From a bacterium (GTDB lineage Bacteria > Myxococcota_A > Bradymonadia > UBA7976 > UBA1532): 64,000 bases of DNA. The DNA lies in assembly GCA_030427205.1 (NCBI GenBank), contig JAUHXC010000025.1:91634-155633 (forward strand), written 5' to 3'. Within the stretch, counting starts at the first letter, position 1. Each line of letters starts with the position of its first letter. Made by a program: the position numbers and the translations under genes. Below are positions 9,423-17,826 of this stretch, piece after piece. The notes beneath the pieces are model-generated. The model was not told the DNA's origin, ran no database searches, and worked only from the letters and a program-made list of their open reading frames with translations.

Positions 9423-11060
9423 ATGCTGACCGGCAACGGCCTGGCGGCGGTCATCGACCGACTGGGCATCCCCTGGGACGCGGTCGAGCCGCGGGGGCAC
9501 GACGTCGTCAAGCTCGACCCGGCCCGCGTCGACAAACCGGCCCGCGGCCGGGTGGTGCTGGTCACCGCGATGACGCCGACCCCCGCCGGCGAGGGCAAGA
9601 CGACCGTGGCGACCGGGCTGGTCGACGGCCTCTGGCGACGCGGTGTGCGGGCCATCGGCGCGCTGCGCGAGCCCTCGCTGGGTCCACTCTTCGGCCGCAA
9701 GGGCGGCGCGGTGGGCGGTGGCCGGGCGCGGCTGGTGCCCGCCGAGCGCATCAACCTGCACTTCACCGGCGACCTGCACGCGGTGGGCAGCGCCCACAAC
9801 CTGCTGTCGGCGCTGCTCGACAACCACCGCTACCACCGTCAGGCGCCGCAGCTCGACGACGGCTCGATCAGCTGGCCGCGGGTGATGGACCACAGCGATC
9901 GGGCGCTGCGCCACATCGAGGTGAGCCACGGCAAGCGGCGGGCGCGGGGCGATCGCTTCGATATCACCGCCGCCAGCGAGGTGATGGCCATCCTGTGCCT
10001 CGCCCGCGACCCCGAAGACCTGCAGCGGCGGCTGGCGCGCATCATCGTCGGGCGCACCGTCGACGGTCGGCCGTTCACCGCGGCCGATCTGGGCGCCGAC
10101 GGGGCGATGGCCGGCCTGCTCATCGACGCGCTGCGCCCCAACCTGGTGCGCACCCTCGAAGACAACCCGGTGCTGGTGCACGGGGGGCCATTCGCCAACA
10201 TCGCCCAGGGCACGTCGTCGCTGGCGGCCACCGAGCTGGGCCGGCGCATGGCCGAGGTGGTGGTCACCGAGGCCGGCTTCGCCTTCGATCTGGGCGGCTT
10301 CAAGTTCTTCGACATCAAGGGGCGGGCGGGCGATCTGCGCCCCGACACCGTCGTGCTCGTCGTCACCGTGCGCGCGCTGCGCCACCACGGCGGCGGCTCG
10401 CTGGCCGAGGTCTCGGCCGACGCCGTCGAGCGCGGGCTGGCCAACGTGGGCGGGCACCTCGACGCCATGAGCCGCCTCGGCCTGCGCCCGCCGATCATCG
10501 CCATCAACCGCTTCCCCGACGACAGCCCCGACGAGCTCGGCCGCATCGAGCGCTTCGCCCTCGAGCAGGGCACCCGGGCGGTGCGGTTCACCGCCTTCGC
10601 CGACGGCGGCGAGGGGGCCGAGAAGCTGGCCGACGCGGTGGTCGCCCGCCTGAGCCGCGGGGGGTCGGACGCCGAGGGCTACACCCCGCCCTACTGGCCC
10701 GATGATCCGCTCGAGGTCAAGCTGCAGCGGGTCGCCCGCGGGGTGCTCGGCGCGGCGGGGGCGACGCTCGACGCCGACGCCCGCGCCGATCTGGAGCGGC
10801 TGCGCGCGCTGGGCGTCGACCGGCTGCCGATCTGTGTGGCCAAGACCCACCTGTCGATCAGCGACGATCCGCGCAAGCTGGGTCGGCCGGGCGGCTTCAC
10901 CCTGCGCATCACCGGCCTGCGCCCGGCGGCCGGCGCCGGGTTCATCGTCGCCGCGTGCGGGCCCATCATGACGATGCCCGGGCTGCCCAAGCGCCCCGCG
11001 GCCCTGGACGTGGGCATCGCCCGCGAGGCCGACGGCTGGACGGTGACCGGGCTCAAGTAG
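9423..11060 (+). CDS. fhs: Formate-tetrahydrofolate ligase
   Basis: The enzyme makes 10-formyl-THF from formate, THF and ATP in the cytosol, feeding one-carbon metabolism. The 545-aa length fits the ~555-aa family. The P-loop-like TPAGEGKTT is at residues 53-61, and family landmarks follow (REPSLGPLFGRKGGAVGGG, INLHFTGDLHAV, PFANIAQGTSS, and PRKLGRPGGFTLRI-type sequence near the end). GGAGG precedes the ATG by 6 bases. It faces the lipoprotein gene at 11076 convergently, with only 15 bases between. Its neighbours do not suggest a Wood-Ljungdahl cluster. Confidence 0.95.
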   Translation: MLTGNGLAAVIDRLGIPWDAVEPRGHDVVKLDPARVDKPARGRVVLVTAMTPTPAGEGKTTVATGLVDGLWRRGVRAIGALREPSLGPLFGRKGGAVGGGRARLVPAERINLHFTGDLHAVGSAHNLLSALLDNHRYHRQAPQLDDGSISWPRVMDHSDRALRHIEVSHGKRRARGDRFDITAASEVMAILCLARDPEDLQRRLARIIVGRTVDGRPFTAADLGADGAMAGLLIDALRPNLVRTLEDNPVLVHGGPFANIAQGTSSLAATELGRRMAEVVVTEAGFAFDLGGFKFFDIKGRAGDLRPDTVVLVVTVRALRHHGGGSLAEVSADAVERGLANVGGHLDAMSRLGLRPPIIAINRFPDDSPDELGRIERFALEQGTRAVRFTAFADGGEGAEKLADAVVARLSRGGSDAEGYTPPYWPDDPLEVKLQRVARGVLGAAGATLDADARADLERLRALGVDRLPICVAKTHLSISDDPRKLGRPGGFTLRITGLRPAAGAGFIVAACGPIMTMPGLPKRPAALDVGIAREADGWTVTGLK

Positions 11061-11075
11061 CCGGCGGACGCCGTC

Positions 11076-11876
11076 TCAGCGCAGCTCGGCGCGCAGCGCG
11101 GCGACGACCTGGGGCATGAGCGCCCGGGCCAGCGCCACATCGTCGGCGTAGCCCGCCGGGTCGAGCCCGTCGAACCAGCCGGCGATGCGGCGATACACCA
11201 CGACCTCGACCCCGGTCTGGCTGGGGTCGACCCGCAGCGCCGCGTCGCCGACGTACAGGTCGAGGTTGCGGCCGATGTTGAGATCGGTCGAGACGAGAAA
11301 GGGCCGCGTCTCGCCGTCGGCCCGCCAGGTGCCTTCGAGGTAGAGCGAGACCCGATCGTAGGGCACCTCGGCGGGCGCGCCGACCGCGTCGTCGTCCGCG
11401 CGCGCCACGAGGTAGAACGCTTTGCAGTAGGTCTCGCCGGGCACCCCGCGCACCGTCGCCAGCACCAGCGGCCGGCGATTCACGAGCGCCTCGACATGCG
11501 GGATCTCGAAGAGCGAGGGGTCGGCCTCGTCGTCGTGGCCGGCGTGGGCCACGCCGCCGAACAGCGTCCACAGCCGGTCCAGACGCCACAGCCCGTCGAG
11601 GATCGATCGCGCCGGCCGCCGCGCGGTGCCTTCGATCAGCCAGCACGGCACGAGCTGGGCGCTGTAGCTGGTCAACCAGCCGCGCTCGATGGCGAACTCG
11701 ATGCCCAGATCGTTGACCACGCGCCAGCGGCCGTCGGCGGCGACGTCGAGGCCGCTGTCGTCCCAGTCGAGCACGTAGCGCACCTCGCCGGCGGCCGGCG
11801 GGGCGGGCTCGGGCCGCGCCTCACCCGCGCCCTCACAGCCCGCCAGCAGCAGCGCGCAGATCAGAGCGCGGGCCAT
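11076..11876 (-). CDS. Lipoprotein of unknown function
   Basis: The 266-aa protein has a very short signal ending in the lipobox LLAGC (Cys14), then a Glu/Pro/Ala linker and a mixed alpha/beta domain with no recognised signature. It starts 3 bases after the stop of the sigma-54 activator on the same strand, so the two are almost certainly co-transcribed. The lipoprotein may be part of what that activator's operon produces, but its role is unknown. Confidence 0.7.
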   Translation of the reverse strand: MARALICALLLAGCEGAGEARPEPAPPAAGEVRYVLDWDDSGLDVAADGRWRVVNDLGIEFAIERGWLTSYSAQLVPCWLIEGTARRPARSILDGLWRLDRLWTLFGGVAHAGHDDEADPSLFEIPHVEALVNRRPLVLATVRGVPGETYCKAFYLVARADDDAVGAPAEVPYDRVSLYLEGTWRADGETRPFLVSTDLNIGRNLDLYVGDAALRVDPSQTGVEVVVYRRIAGWFDGLDPAGYADDVALARALMPQVVAALRAELR

Positions 11877-11879
11877 GGC

Positions 11880-12815
11880 TCAGCCTCCCAGGTCGTAGCG
11901 CTTGAGCTTGTCGTACAGGGTACGCAACCCGATGCCCAGGATCTCGGCGGCCTGGCGCCGGTGCCCGTCGGTATAGGCCAGCGCGTGCTCGATGGCGTCG
12001 CGCTCGACCTCGGCCATCGAGCGCGGCCGGCCACCGCGCGATCGCCGGGGGCCGATCAGCGCGTCGACGCCGATCGTCTCGCCGTCGGTCATGATGGCGG
12101 CCCGCTCGAGGGCGTTGATCAGCGCCCGCACGTTGCCCGGCCAGTCGCAGCCGACGAGCCAGCGGGCGGCCTCGGGGTCGAGGTCGAGCCCGGGGCAGCC
12201 GAGCCGCGCGGCGATGTCGCCGAGCAGGCGCTGCGCGAGCGGCGCGATGTCGGCGCGGCGGGCGCGCAGCGGCGGCAGGTGGATCGGGAACACCGCCAGC
12301 CGATGATAGAGATCGGCCCGGAAGCGGCCCTGCTCGACGAGCCCCGGCAGGTCGCGGTGGGTCGCGGCGATGAAGCGCACGTCGAGGGGCACCTCGTCGA
12401 TCCCGCCGACCCGGCGCAGGGTGCGGGCCTGGAGCACCCGCAGAAACCGGGTCTGCGTGGCCAGGGGCAGCTCGCCGACCTCGTCGAGCAGCACCGTGCC
12501 GCCGGCCGCCGCCTCGAGCCGGCCGCAGCGCCGGGCGTCAGCGCCGGTGAAGGCGCCCGCCTCGTAGCCGAAGAGTTCGGCCTCGAGCAGGCTGGGGCTG
12601 AGGGCGCCGCAGTTGATGACGACGAAGGGGCGATCGCGCCGCGCGCCGGCCCGGTGAAGCGCCCGGGCGAGCGCCGTCTTGCCGACGCCGCTCTCGCCGG
12701 TCAACAGCACGGTGGCGTCGGTGGCCGCGACCCGCTCGACCGCCGCGACGACGGGCTTCATCGCCGCGGCGCCCCAGGTCAGCGTGCGGGCCGGTGTATC
12801 GGGCAGCGGACTCAT
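11880..12815 (-). CDS. Sigma-54-dependent transcriptional activator without sensory domain
   Basis: The 311-aa protein is an AAA+ enhancer-binding protein. Walker A is GESGVGKT (40-47), the sigma-54 contact loop GAFTGA is intact at 87-92, and Walker B is LLDEV (109-113). An arginine-finger region reads FRADLYHRL. The C-terminus has a Fis-type helix-turn-helix (RRQAAEILGIGLRTLYDKLKRY). Only ~20 residues precede the AAA+ domain, so there is no receiver, GAF or FHA sensor. GGGAGG sits just upstream of the chosen ATG; a longer frame overlaps the YHYH gene's GE-repeat DNA and is rejected. It probably regulates its own operon and other genes through sigma-54 promoters. Confidence 0.92.
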   Translation of the reverse strand: MSPLPDTPARTLTWGAAAMKPVVAAVERVAATDATVLLTGESGVGKTALARALHRAGARRDRPFVVINCGALSPSLLEAELFGYEAGAFTGADARRCGRLEAAAGGTVLLDEVGELPLATQTRFLRVLQARTLRRVGGIDEVPLDVRFIAATHRDLPGLVEQGRFRADLYHRLAVFPIHLPPLRARRADIAPLAQRLLGDIAARLGCPGLDLDPEAARWLVGCDWPGNVRALINALERAAIMTDGETIGVDALIGPRRSRGGRPRSMAEVERDAIEHALAYTDGHRRQAAEILGIGLRTLYDKLKRYDLGG

Positions 12816-12888
12816 CGATGCCTCCCTCGGGTGACACCGGTCTACGCGGCGCCGGCATGCGGAATCCGCAGTCCGGCGCGGCGTCGGG

Positions 12889-14091
12889 TCAGCGTTCGGG
12901 GCGGCAGATACCCATCTGGCAGGCGAGCGGCTCGCCGTTGCGACCCTCCGCGGGGCAGTCGGCGTCGACGTCGCAGCCGGGTACGCAGGCCGGGCCCATC
13001 GGGGTCTCGGCGCAGACGCAGCGATCGGTCGGGCAGCGACCCGCGCAGTCGCCGCAGGCTCCCTCCCCTTCGCCCTCGCCCTCTCCCTCTCCCTCGCCTT
13101 CGCCTTCGCCTTCGCCGCCCTCGCCGTACTGCCCGCGATAACACCCGAGGATATAGGGAAAAGTCGCGGTCGCGTGATAGCGATAGGTGCCATCGGGTCC
13201 GACGCGGCCGTTGCAGCGATCGAGCATCTGCCCCTGGGCCTCGGCGCACGACGGCGCGTCGCAGGCGTGGTTGTCCCAGGCGTAGGTCCGCGGGTCGCCG
13301 GTCTCGACCCAGCTCGATCGGAACTCGACGACCTCGTCGCACGCGGCGTCGAGGCAGCCGCGCGGCCCGTAGATCGGGAAGCCGTCGAGGGCGAAGCCGA
13401 TGATCGGCGAGGGCGCCTGCTCGGGCCAGTCGAGGATGCACTCGACGATCAGGCCATGGTAGTGATAGTCGCCGCGCTGGGCGGTGTGACCCAGGCAGAA
13501 GTCCATGATGTCATTGGCGATGGGATCCCCGAAGGGATCGGGCATGGGTCCTTCGTTCGGGCCGAAGATCTGCAGGCCGTTGACGGTGAAGCCCACCGTG
13601 CCGAGCAGCGGGATGTCGGTCATGCCACCGCTCAGCTGCGGCGCCATGGGCACCCGCCACTGCCATTCCTGCGCGCGCAGGGGGTTGGGCGTGGTCTGCA
13701 TGAAGGCGTAGCCGATGATGCCGTTGCTGTCGACGATGAGCTCGCCGTCGGCGCAGCGGGCCGAGACCTCGGGGTCGGGGAAGCCTTCGGGGCCCATCAG
13801 GCCCGAGAGGTCGGGGAAGGCGTTCAGCGGACACTCGCCGGGCGTCCAGCTCACGGTGCCGCCTTGCGGGCCGGTCCATTGCTGCTCGCCCTCGCCTTCT
13901 CCTTCGCCCTCGCCTTCTCCTTCGCCTTCTCCTTCGCCTTCTCCTTCGCCTTCTCCTTCGCCCTCGCCTTCGCCCTCGCCTTCTCCCCCGGCACCGGCAT
14001 CGGCCATCAGCCCTGCCTCCGGATCACAGGCCAGGGCACCCAAGGCCAGAGCCAGTCCCAGCGCCCACTTGATCACGTCTCGACCGCGCAT
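12889..14091 (-). CDS. YHYH-domain lipoprotein with two Gly-Glu stalks
   Basis: The 400-aa protein has a signal ending in LGALAC (Cys22) followed by about 35 residues of (Gly-Glu)n. A central YHYH domain contains GDYHYHGL near residues 208-215 and GFALDGFPIYGPRG. A second Gly-Glu run and a Cys-rich C-terminal module (CGDCAGRCPTDRC) complete it. The YHYH family is extracytoplasmic, with no settled function. GAGGAGG precedes two adjacent ATGs; the second (14091) has the better spacing. The stalks probably project the domains from the outer membrane. Confidence 0.85.
   Translation of the reverse strand: MRGRDVIKWALGLALALGALACDPEAGLMADAGAGGEGEGEGEGEGEGEGEGEGEGEGEGEGEGEGEGEQQWTGPQGGTVSWTPGECPLNAFPDLSGLMGPEGFPDPEVSARCADGELIVDSNGIIGYAFMQTTPNPLRAQEWQWRVPMAPQLSGGMTDIPLLGTVGFTVNGLQIFGPNEGPMPDPFGDPIANDIMDFCLGHTAQRGDYHYHGLIVECILDWPEQAPSPIIGFALDGFPIYGPRGCLDAACDEVVEFRSSWVETGDPRTYAWDNHACDAPSCAEAQGQMLDRCNGRVGPDGTYRYHATATFPYILGCYRGQYGEGGEGEGEGEGEGEGEGEGEGACGDCAGRCPTDRCVCAETPMGPACVPGCDVDADCPAEGRNGEPLACQMGICRPER
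13064..13118. repeat. Hexanucleotide repeat encoding the distal Gly-Glu stalk
   Basis: On the minus strand this reads as GGCGAA/GGCGAG/GGAGAG-type hexamers coding Gly-Glu. Because units are six bases, slippage would change stalk length without shifting frame. Confidence 0.8.
13886..13988. repeat. Hexanucleotide repeat encoding the proximal Gly-Glu stalk
   Basis: About seventeen hexamers of GGCGAG/GGAGAA/GGCGAA type on the minus strand encode the Gly-Glu run just after the lipidated Cys of the YHYH protein. Confidence 0.85.
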
Positions 14092-14255
14092 CATCACCTC
14101 CTCGTCCCGATGCGGCACCGCAGCGCACCCGCGCGCGCCGGGGCACGGCTCACGTTAGCACCCCGCGTGCCACGCGTATCGGGCCCGAGCCCCGGTCGCC
14201 GGCGCTCGACGGCATGCAGAATCCGCACGGCGCTGCGCCGCGGTGTCATCCTGGC

Positions 14256-14284
14256 TTGACAGCGCGCGCCGCCTCGCGTGCAAT
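14256..14284 (+). promoter_or_regulatory. Candidate sigma-70-type promoter
   Basis: TTGACA (14256-14261), then 17 bases, then TGCAAT (14279-14284), 4 of 6 matches to the -10 consensus. It lies about 30 bases upstream of the ATG at 14315, in the divergent gap shared with the YHYH gene. Confidence 0.45.
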
Positions 14285-14314
14285 CGCCGCGCATCATCCG
14301 CCTCGGGGGGCTCC

Positions 14315-14695
14315 ATGAAGATCCGCTACCGCCCGGCCTGGTCGACCACCTTTCTCGTGCTCGCCGGGCTCAACCTGACCGTCACCGCGGTCGCCTTCTC
14401 GATGAGCGGGCGCGTCTCGATCCCCGCCGTCGTGCCGGGCATCATCTGCCTCGTCGTGGGCCTGGCCTACCGCAGCCGGCACTACTTCGAGTTCGCCGAG
14501 GGCCAGCTGCGCGCGCCCGCCGCCGTCGGGCCGCTGGTCAAGACCTATGACTTCGACGACCTCTCGCAGCTGAGCATCCGCGGCAAGCGGGTCTGGATCG
14601 GCGAGAAGAAGACCGGCCTCAGCCGCACGATGGCCCACCCCGACGATTGGCAGGCGTTCGAGCAGCAGATCCGGGCGGCCGAGACGTTCGAGTGA
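14315..14695 (+). CDS. Small membrane protein, PH-like
   Basis: The 126-aa protein has two hydrophobic segments in residues ~10-55 (STTFLVLAGLNLTVTAVAF and PAVVPGIICLVVGLAY). A short soluble domain follows with alternating strands (YFEFAEGQLRAP, IRGKRVWIGEKK) and a final helix, an arrangement like small bacterial PH-domain membrane proteins. The ATG at 14315 is preceded by a G-rich stretch and a good promoter candidate. The stop overlaps the next GTG (GTGA). Function unknown. Confidence 0.6.
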   Translation: MKIRYRPAWSTTFLVLAGLNLTVTAVAFSMSGRVSIPAVVPGIICLVVGLAYRSRHYFEFAEGQLRAPAAVGPLVKTYDFDDLSQLSIRGKRVWIGEKKTGLSRTMAHPDDWQAFEQQIRAAETFE

Positions 14696-17046
14696 ACCGC
14701 CTCGTCGCCGTGGCGCTCGTCGGTCTGATCGGGTGCGACGGCGCGGGGCCCACGGCCGATGACATGCCCGACGCCATGCTCGATGGCACGCCTGATGGCA
14801 TACCTGATGTCTTGTACGATGGCATACCCGACGATGGCATCTCCGTCGATGATGGCATGTCCATCGATGGCATGCCCGATACCATGCCCGACGCCGCGCC
14901 CGATGCCGGTCCGCCGCCGCCGTGGCCGGCGCTCGAGAGCCCGGCGCCGTTCGACGATCCGCTCGCCCGGGCCCATCCGGCCGCGTTCGAACGCCAGAGC
15001 CGCTGGCATCAGCGCCTCGGGCCACCCGCCGAGCGGCCGGGCATCGGCTTCCGCGGCGCCTTCGCCATCGGAAACGGGCGCGTCTTCGGGCTCTCGGGGC
15101 TGGCCGATCCCCCGACGACGCTGCACAACATCGCCGGGCCGACCTACGACCGCGGCGCGGGCTTCTTCGGTGATCAGACCCTGAGCCTGGCCGACGGGCC
15201 CTTCACCGCGGTCACGACCACCCAGGGCCTGTCGGCGCCGATCGTGGTGCATCGGGCGTGTCGCGACGCGCTCTGCCTCGACATCGTCGATCTCGCCGAC
15301 GGCGACTGCATCCTGCGTCATGTGCGGGCGCAAGGCGGCCCGGCGCGCATTGCGGTGACGCTGCAGCCCGACGCCGAGCCGCTCGCCGGCGACGACGGCC
15401 TGCTCGAACGCCGCGGCGAGCGCACGCTGGTCACGCGTATGCCGGGGGCCGCGCTCGATGGCCAGACGCTGAGCCGGCCGCTGGCCGACGGCGAGGCGGT
15501 GATCGTCTCGGCCTGCGCGGCGGCGAACGGTCTTCATCCGGGCCCGGCGGCCGACGTCGGCGCGCTGCTCGATGAACAGGCGGCCGATTGGCAGGCGGAG
15601 CGCGCCGAGCGGGTCGCGGTCGCGGTGCCCGACCCCGTCGTGGCCGACTTCATCGACGGCGTCGCCCGCAACCTGGCCGTGCAGACGTCGAGCGTCGGCG
15701 CCGTCTCGCCGATGCATCGCTATACCCGCCTGTGGCTGCGCGACAGCATCGGCCCGATGCTCGCGTGGCTCGATCTCGGCGCCCACGCGCGGGCCGCGGC
15801 GGTGCTCGATGTGCTCGACGGCGCGATTCGGCGGGCGGGCGACCTGCGTAACTCGATGCCGGCCGACGTGGGGCCGATGGGCGCGCCGCCCGCACCGGAC
15901 TACGCCGCGCTGCCGCCGCTCGCCGGCCGGACCGGCGCCGAGGGCCCGAGCTATCTGGTGTGGATGCACTGGCTGTATTGGAAGCACACCGGCGAGACCG
16001 CGCGGGCCCGGGCCGCGCTGCCGCTGCTGAGGCGGGCGCTGCTCGCGCAGGCGTTCGAGGGCGACCGCCTGCCCTTCTCGGGGGACGAGACCTTTCGCAT
16101 CGCGCTCAACGTGGCGCTCGAGCTGCCGCTGGATCACCCGCATGAGCAGGCCTCGTGGTCGGCCAACTCGCTCGCGCTGTGGCTCGGCGCGGCGCCCAAG
16201 CTGGCGGAGTTGGCCCGCGCGCTTGACGACGCGCCGCTGGCCGACGCGATCGAGGCCCGCATGCCCGCGGTGCAGGCGGCGGCCGAGCTCTTCTTCGACG
16301 CCGACGGCTGCCTCGGCGCGCTGATCGATCGCGAGACCGATACCCTGTCGGCGCCTTTCGAAGACGCCTCGCTCAAGCCCACCTGGACCGGCTGGCTCGC
16401 CGGGCGCGACGCCCGCGCCGTCGCCAACGTGCGCTGCCTCGTCGAGCGACTGGGGCAGGCGCCGGGTATCATGCAGAGCCCGCTGGCGCCGCCCTACGTC
16501 GGGCTGCCGGTGCTCGCTGGCGGGCGGGGCAGCGGCGTCTTCACCGGTATGCAGCCCGCGTATGTGCTGGCGGCGCTGACCGCGGTCGAGCACCCCCACG
16601 CGCCCCATGCCTTCGCGGCGCTGGGCCACGCGCTGCTGCCCGATGGCATGCCGCAGGAGTATCAGGTGCGCGGCGACGAGGGGCCGTTCGGCCTGAGCCT
16701 GCTCTACGACGCCACCGGCCGGGAGGTCGATCAGACGCCCAAGCTGCGGCCATGGGAGGGCGGCATCGCGCTGCACGCGGTGGTCGAGCACCTGCTCGGC
16801 TTCGCGCCCGACGCCCCGAACGGCGCGCTGACGCTGGCGCCGCGGCTGCCGCCCGGCTGGGATGAGATGGCCTGGCGGCGCCTGCGGGTGGGCCCGGTCC
16901 GGGTCGACGTGGCGGTGCAGCGCGTGGCAGACGGGGTGCGCGCGACGGTCGCCGCCGACGGTCCGCTGCGGGTGCGTATCGCCGCGGTCGAGCAGCTGCT
17001 CGCGGCCGATGCGTCGGCGGTCTTCGAAGTGGTCGACGCCCGCTGA
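14692..17046 (+). CDS. Lipoprotein with six-hairpin glycosidase-like domain
   Basis: The 784-aa protein starts at GTG 14692, overlapping the upstream stop. The signal ends at GLIGC (Cys15), followed by a low-complexity linker of Asp-Gly-Met/Ile-Pro repeats encoded by repeated GATGGCAT-like DNA. The main domain has an N-terminal beta-sandwich-like part and an alpha-helical part (YTRLWLRDSIGPMLAWLDLG, YLVWMHWLYWKHTGE) that resembles (alpha/alpha)6 six-hairpin glycoside hydrolases. A beta-rich end follows (LTLAPRLPPGWDEM), as in bacterial glucoamylase or GH65-like enzymes. A surface glycosidase role is inferred; no catalytic pair was assigned with confidence. Confidence 0.7.
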   Translation: MNRLVAVALVGLIGCDGAGPTADDMPDAMLDGTPDGIPDVLYDGIPDDGISVDDGMSIDGMPDTMPDAAPDAGPPPPWPALESPAPFDDPLARAHPAAFERQSRWHQRLGPPAERPGIGFRGAFAIGNGRVFGLSGLADPPTTLHNIAGPTYDRGAGFFGDQTLSLADGPFTAVTTTQGLSAPIVVHRACRDALCLDIVDLADGDCILRHVRAQGGPARIAVTLQPDAEPLAGDDGLLERRGERTLVTRMPGAALDGQTLSRPLADGEAVIVSACAAANGLHPGPAADVGALLDEQAADWQAERAERVAVAVPDPVVADFIDGVARNLAVQTSSVGAVSPMHRYTRLWLRDSIGPMLAWLDLGAHARAAAVLDVLDGAIRRAGDLRNSMPADVGPMGAPPAPDYAALPPLAGRTGAEGPSYLVWMHWLYWKHTGETARARAALPLLRRALLAQAFEGDRLPFSGDETFRIALNVALELPLDHPHEQASWSANSLALWLGAAPKLAELARALDDAPLADAIEARMPAVQAAAELFFDADGCLGALIDRETDTLSAPFEDASLKPTWTGWLAGRDARAVANVRCLVERLGQAPGIMQSPLAPPYVGLPVLAGGRGSGVFTGMQPAYVLAALTAVEHPHAPHAFAALGHALLPDGMPQEYQVRGDEGPFGLSLLYDATGREVDQTPKLRPWEGGIALHAVVEHLLGFAPDAPNGALTLAPRLPPGWDEMAWRRLRVGPVRVDVAVQRVADGVRATVAADGPLRVRIAAVEQLLAADASAVFEVVDAR

Positions 17047-17123
17047 GGTGTGTCGGCGACCGGCGGGGAATGCCGTTCGAGGGCGGCCGGTTGGCGTCGA
17101 TGTATCTCCCGCGCGAGGCCTCG

Positions 17124-17720
17124 ATGTCCGACATGACCCGCACCCCATTTCGCCGCCGCGTCCGCCGCTGGCTGCGCGAGGCGGCCCCCACCGCCGCTGC
17201 GCTGTTGATCCTGCTGGCGGCGCGCTCGTCGCTGGCCGATCAATACGTGGTGCCGTCGGGCTCGATGGAGGCCACCCTGCAGGTGGGTGATCACATCCTC
17301 GTCGACAAGCGGGCCTATGGCTGGCGCCTGCCGTTCACCGACATCGAGCTGCTCGACGGCGCGCCGCCGCGGGCCGGCGAGGTGGTCATCTTCGACTCGC
17401 CGAGCGATGGCACCCGGCTGGTCAAGCGGGTGGTGGCCACCGCGGGCGATCGCGTCGCGGTGCGCGGCGGCCGGCTCTGGCGCAACGGCGCGTGGGCCGA
17501 TGAGCCGTATGCCGATCTGCGCAGCGGCCCGGGGCCCGACCTGAGCCCGCGGGTGGTGCCGCCGGGGCAGATCCTGGTCATGGGCGACCACCGGGGCAAC
17601 AGCAACGACGGGCGCATGTTCGGCTACGTGCCGGCCGACGCGGTCTACGGGCGGGTGCTGGGCGTCTTCTGGCGCGCGAGCCGCCCGGCCTGGGCCGAGG
17701 TCGAGCCGAACGACGCGTAG
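17124..17720 (+). CDS. lepB: Signal peptidase I
   Basis: This 198-aa type I signal peptidase cleaves secretory signal peptides at the inner membrane. One N-terminal TM segment (TAAALLILLAARSSL) is followed by box B PSGSM with the catalytic Ser47. Box D contains Lys101 in LVKRVVATAGD, and box E is MGDHRGNSNDGR. The ATG at 17124 is favoured by GAGG 7 bases upstream; ATGs at 17070 and 17100 are alternatives. It is shorter than the E. coli enzyme and resembles compact SipS-type peptidases. The window's many exported proteins are candidate substrates. Confidence 0.92.
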   Translation: MSDMTRTPFRRRVRRWLREAAPTAAALLILLAARSSLADQYVVPSGSMEATLQVGDHILVDKRAYGWRLPFTDIELLDGAPPRAGEVVIFDSPSDGTRLVKRVVATAGDRVAVRGGRLWRNGAWADEPYADLRSGPGPDLSPRVVPPGQILVMGDHRGNSNDGRMFGYVPADAVYGRVLGVFWRASRPAWAEVEPNDA

Positions 17721-17826
17721 TCTCAGCTCACGACACTCTCCAACGGTCCGACTCCCCCCGCACGCACGATCTCCGTATGGTGTGACCGCGCCGAGACAGG
17801 CTCGGTGCGATGAGAGAGGGAGACCA

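Noticed and set aside
14545..17148. 867-codon antisense frame over the glycosidase-like lipoprotein
   Set aside because: Composition is typical of GC-driven shadow frames, and the plus strand has signal peptide, overlap start and domain structure.
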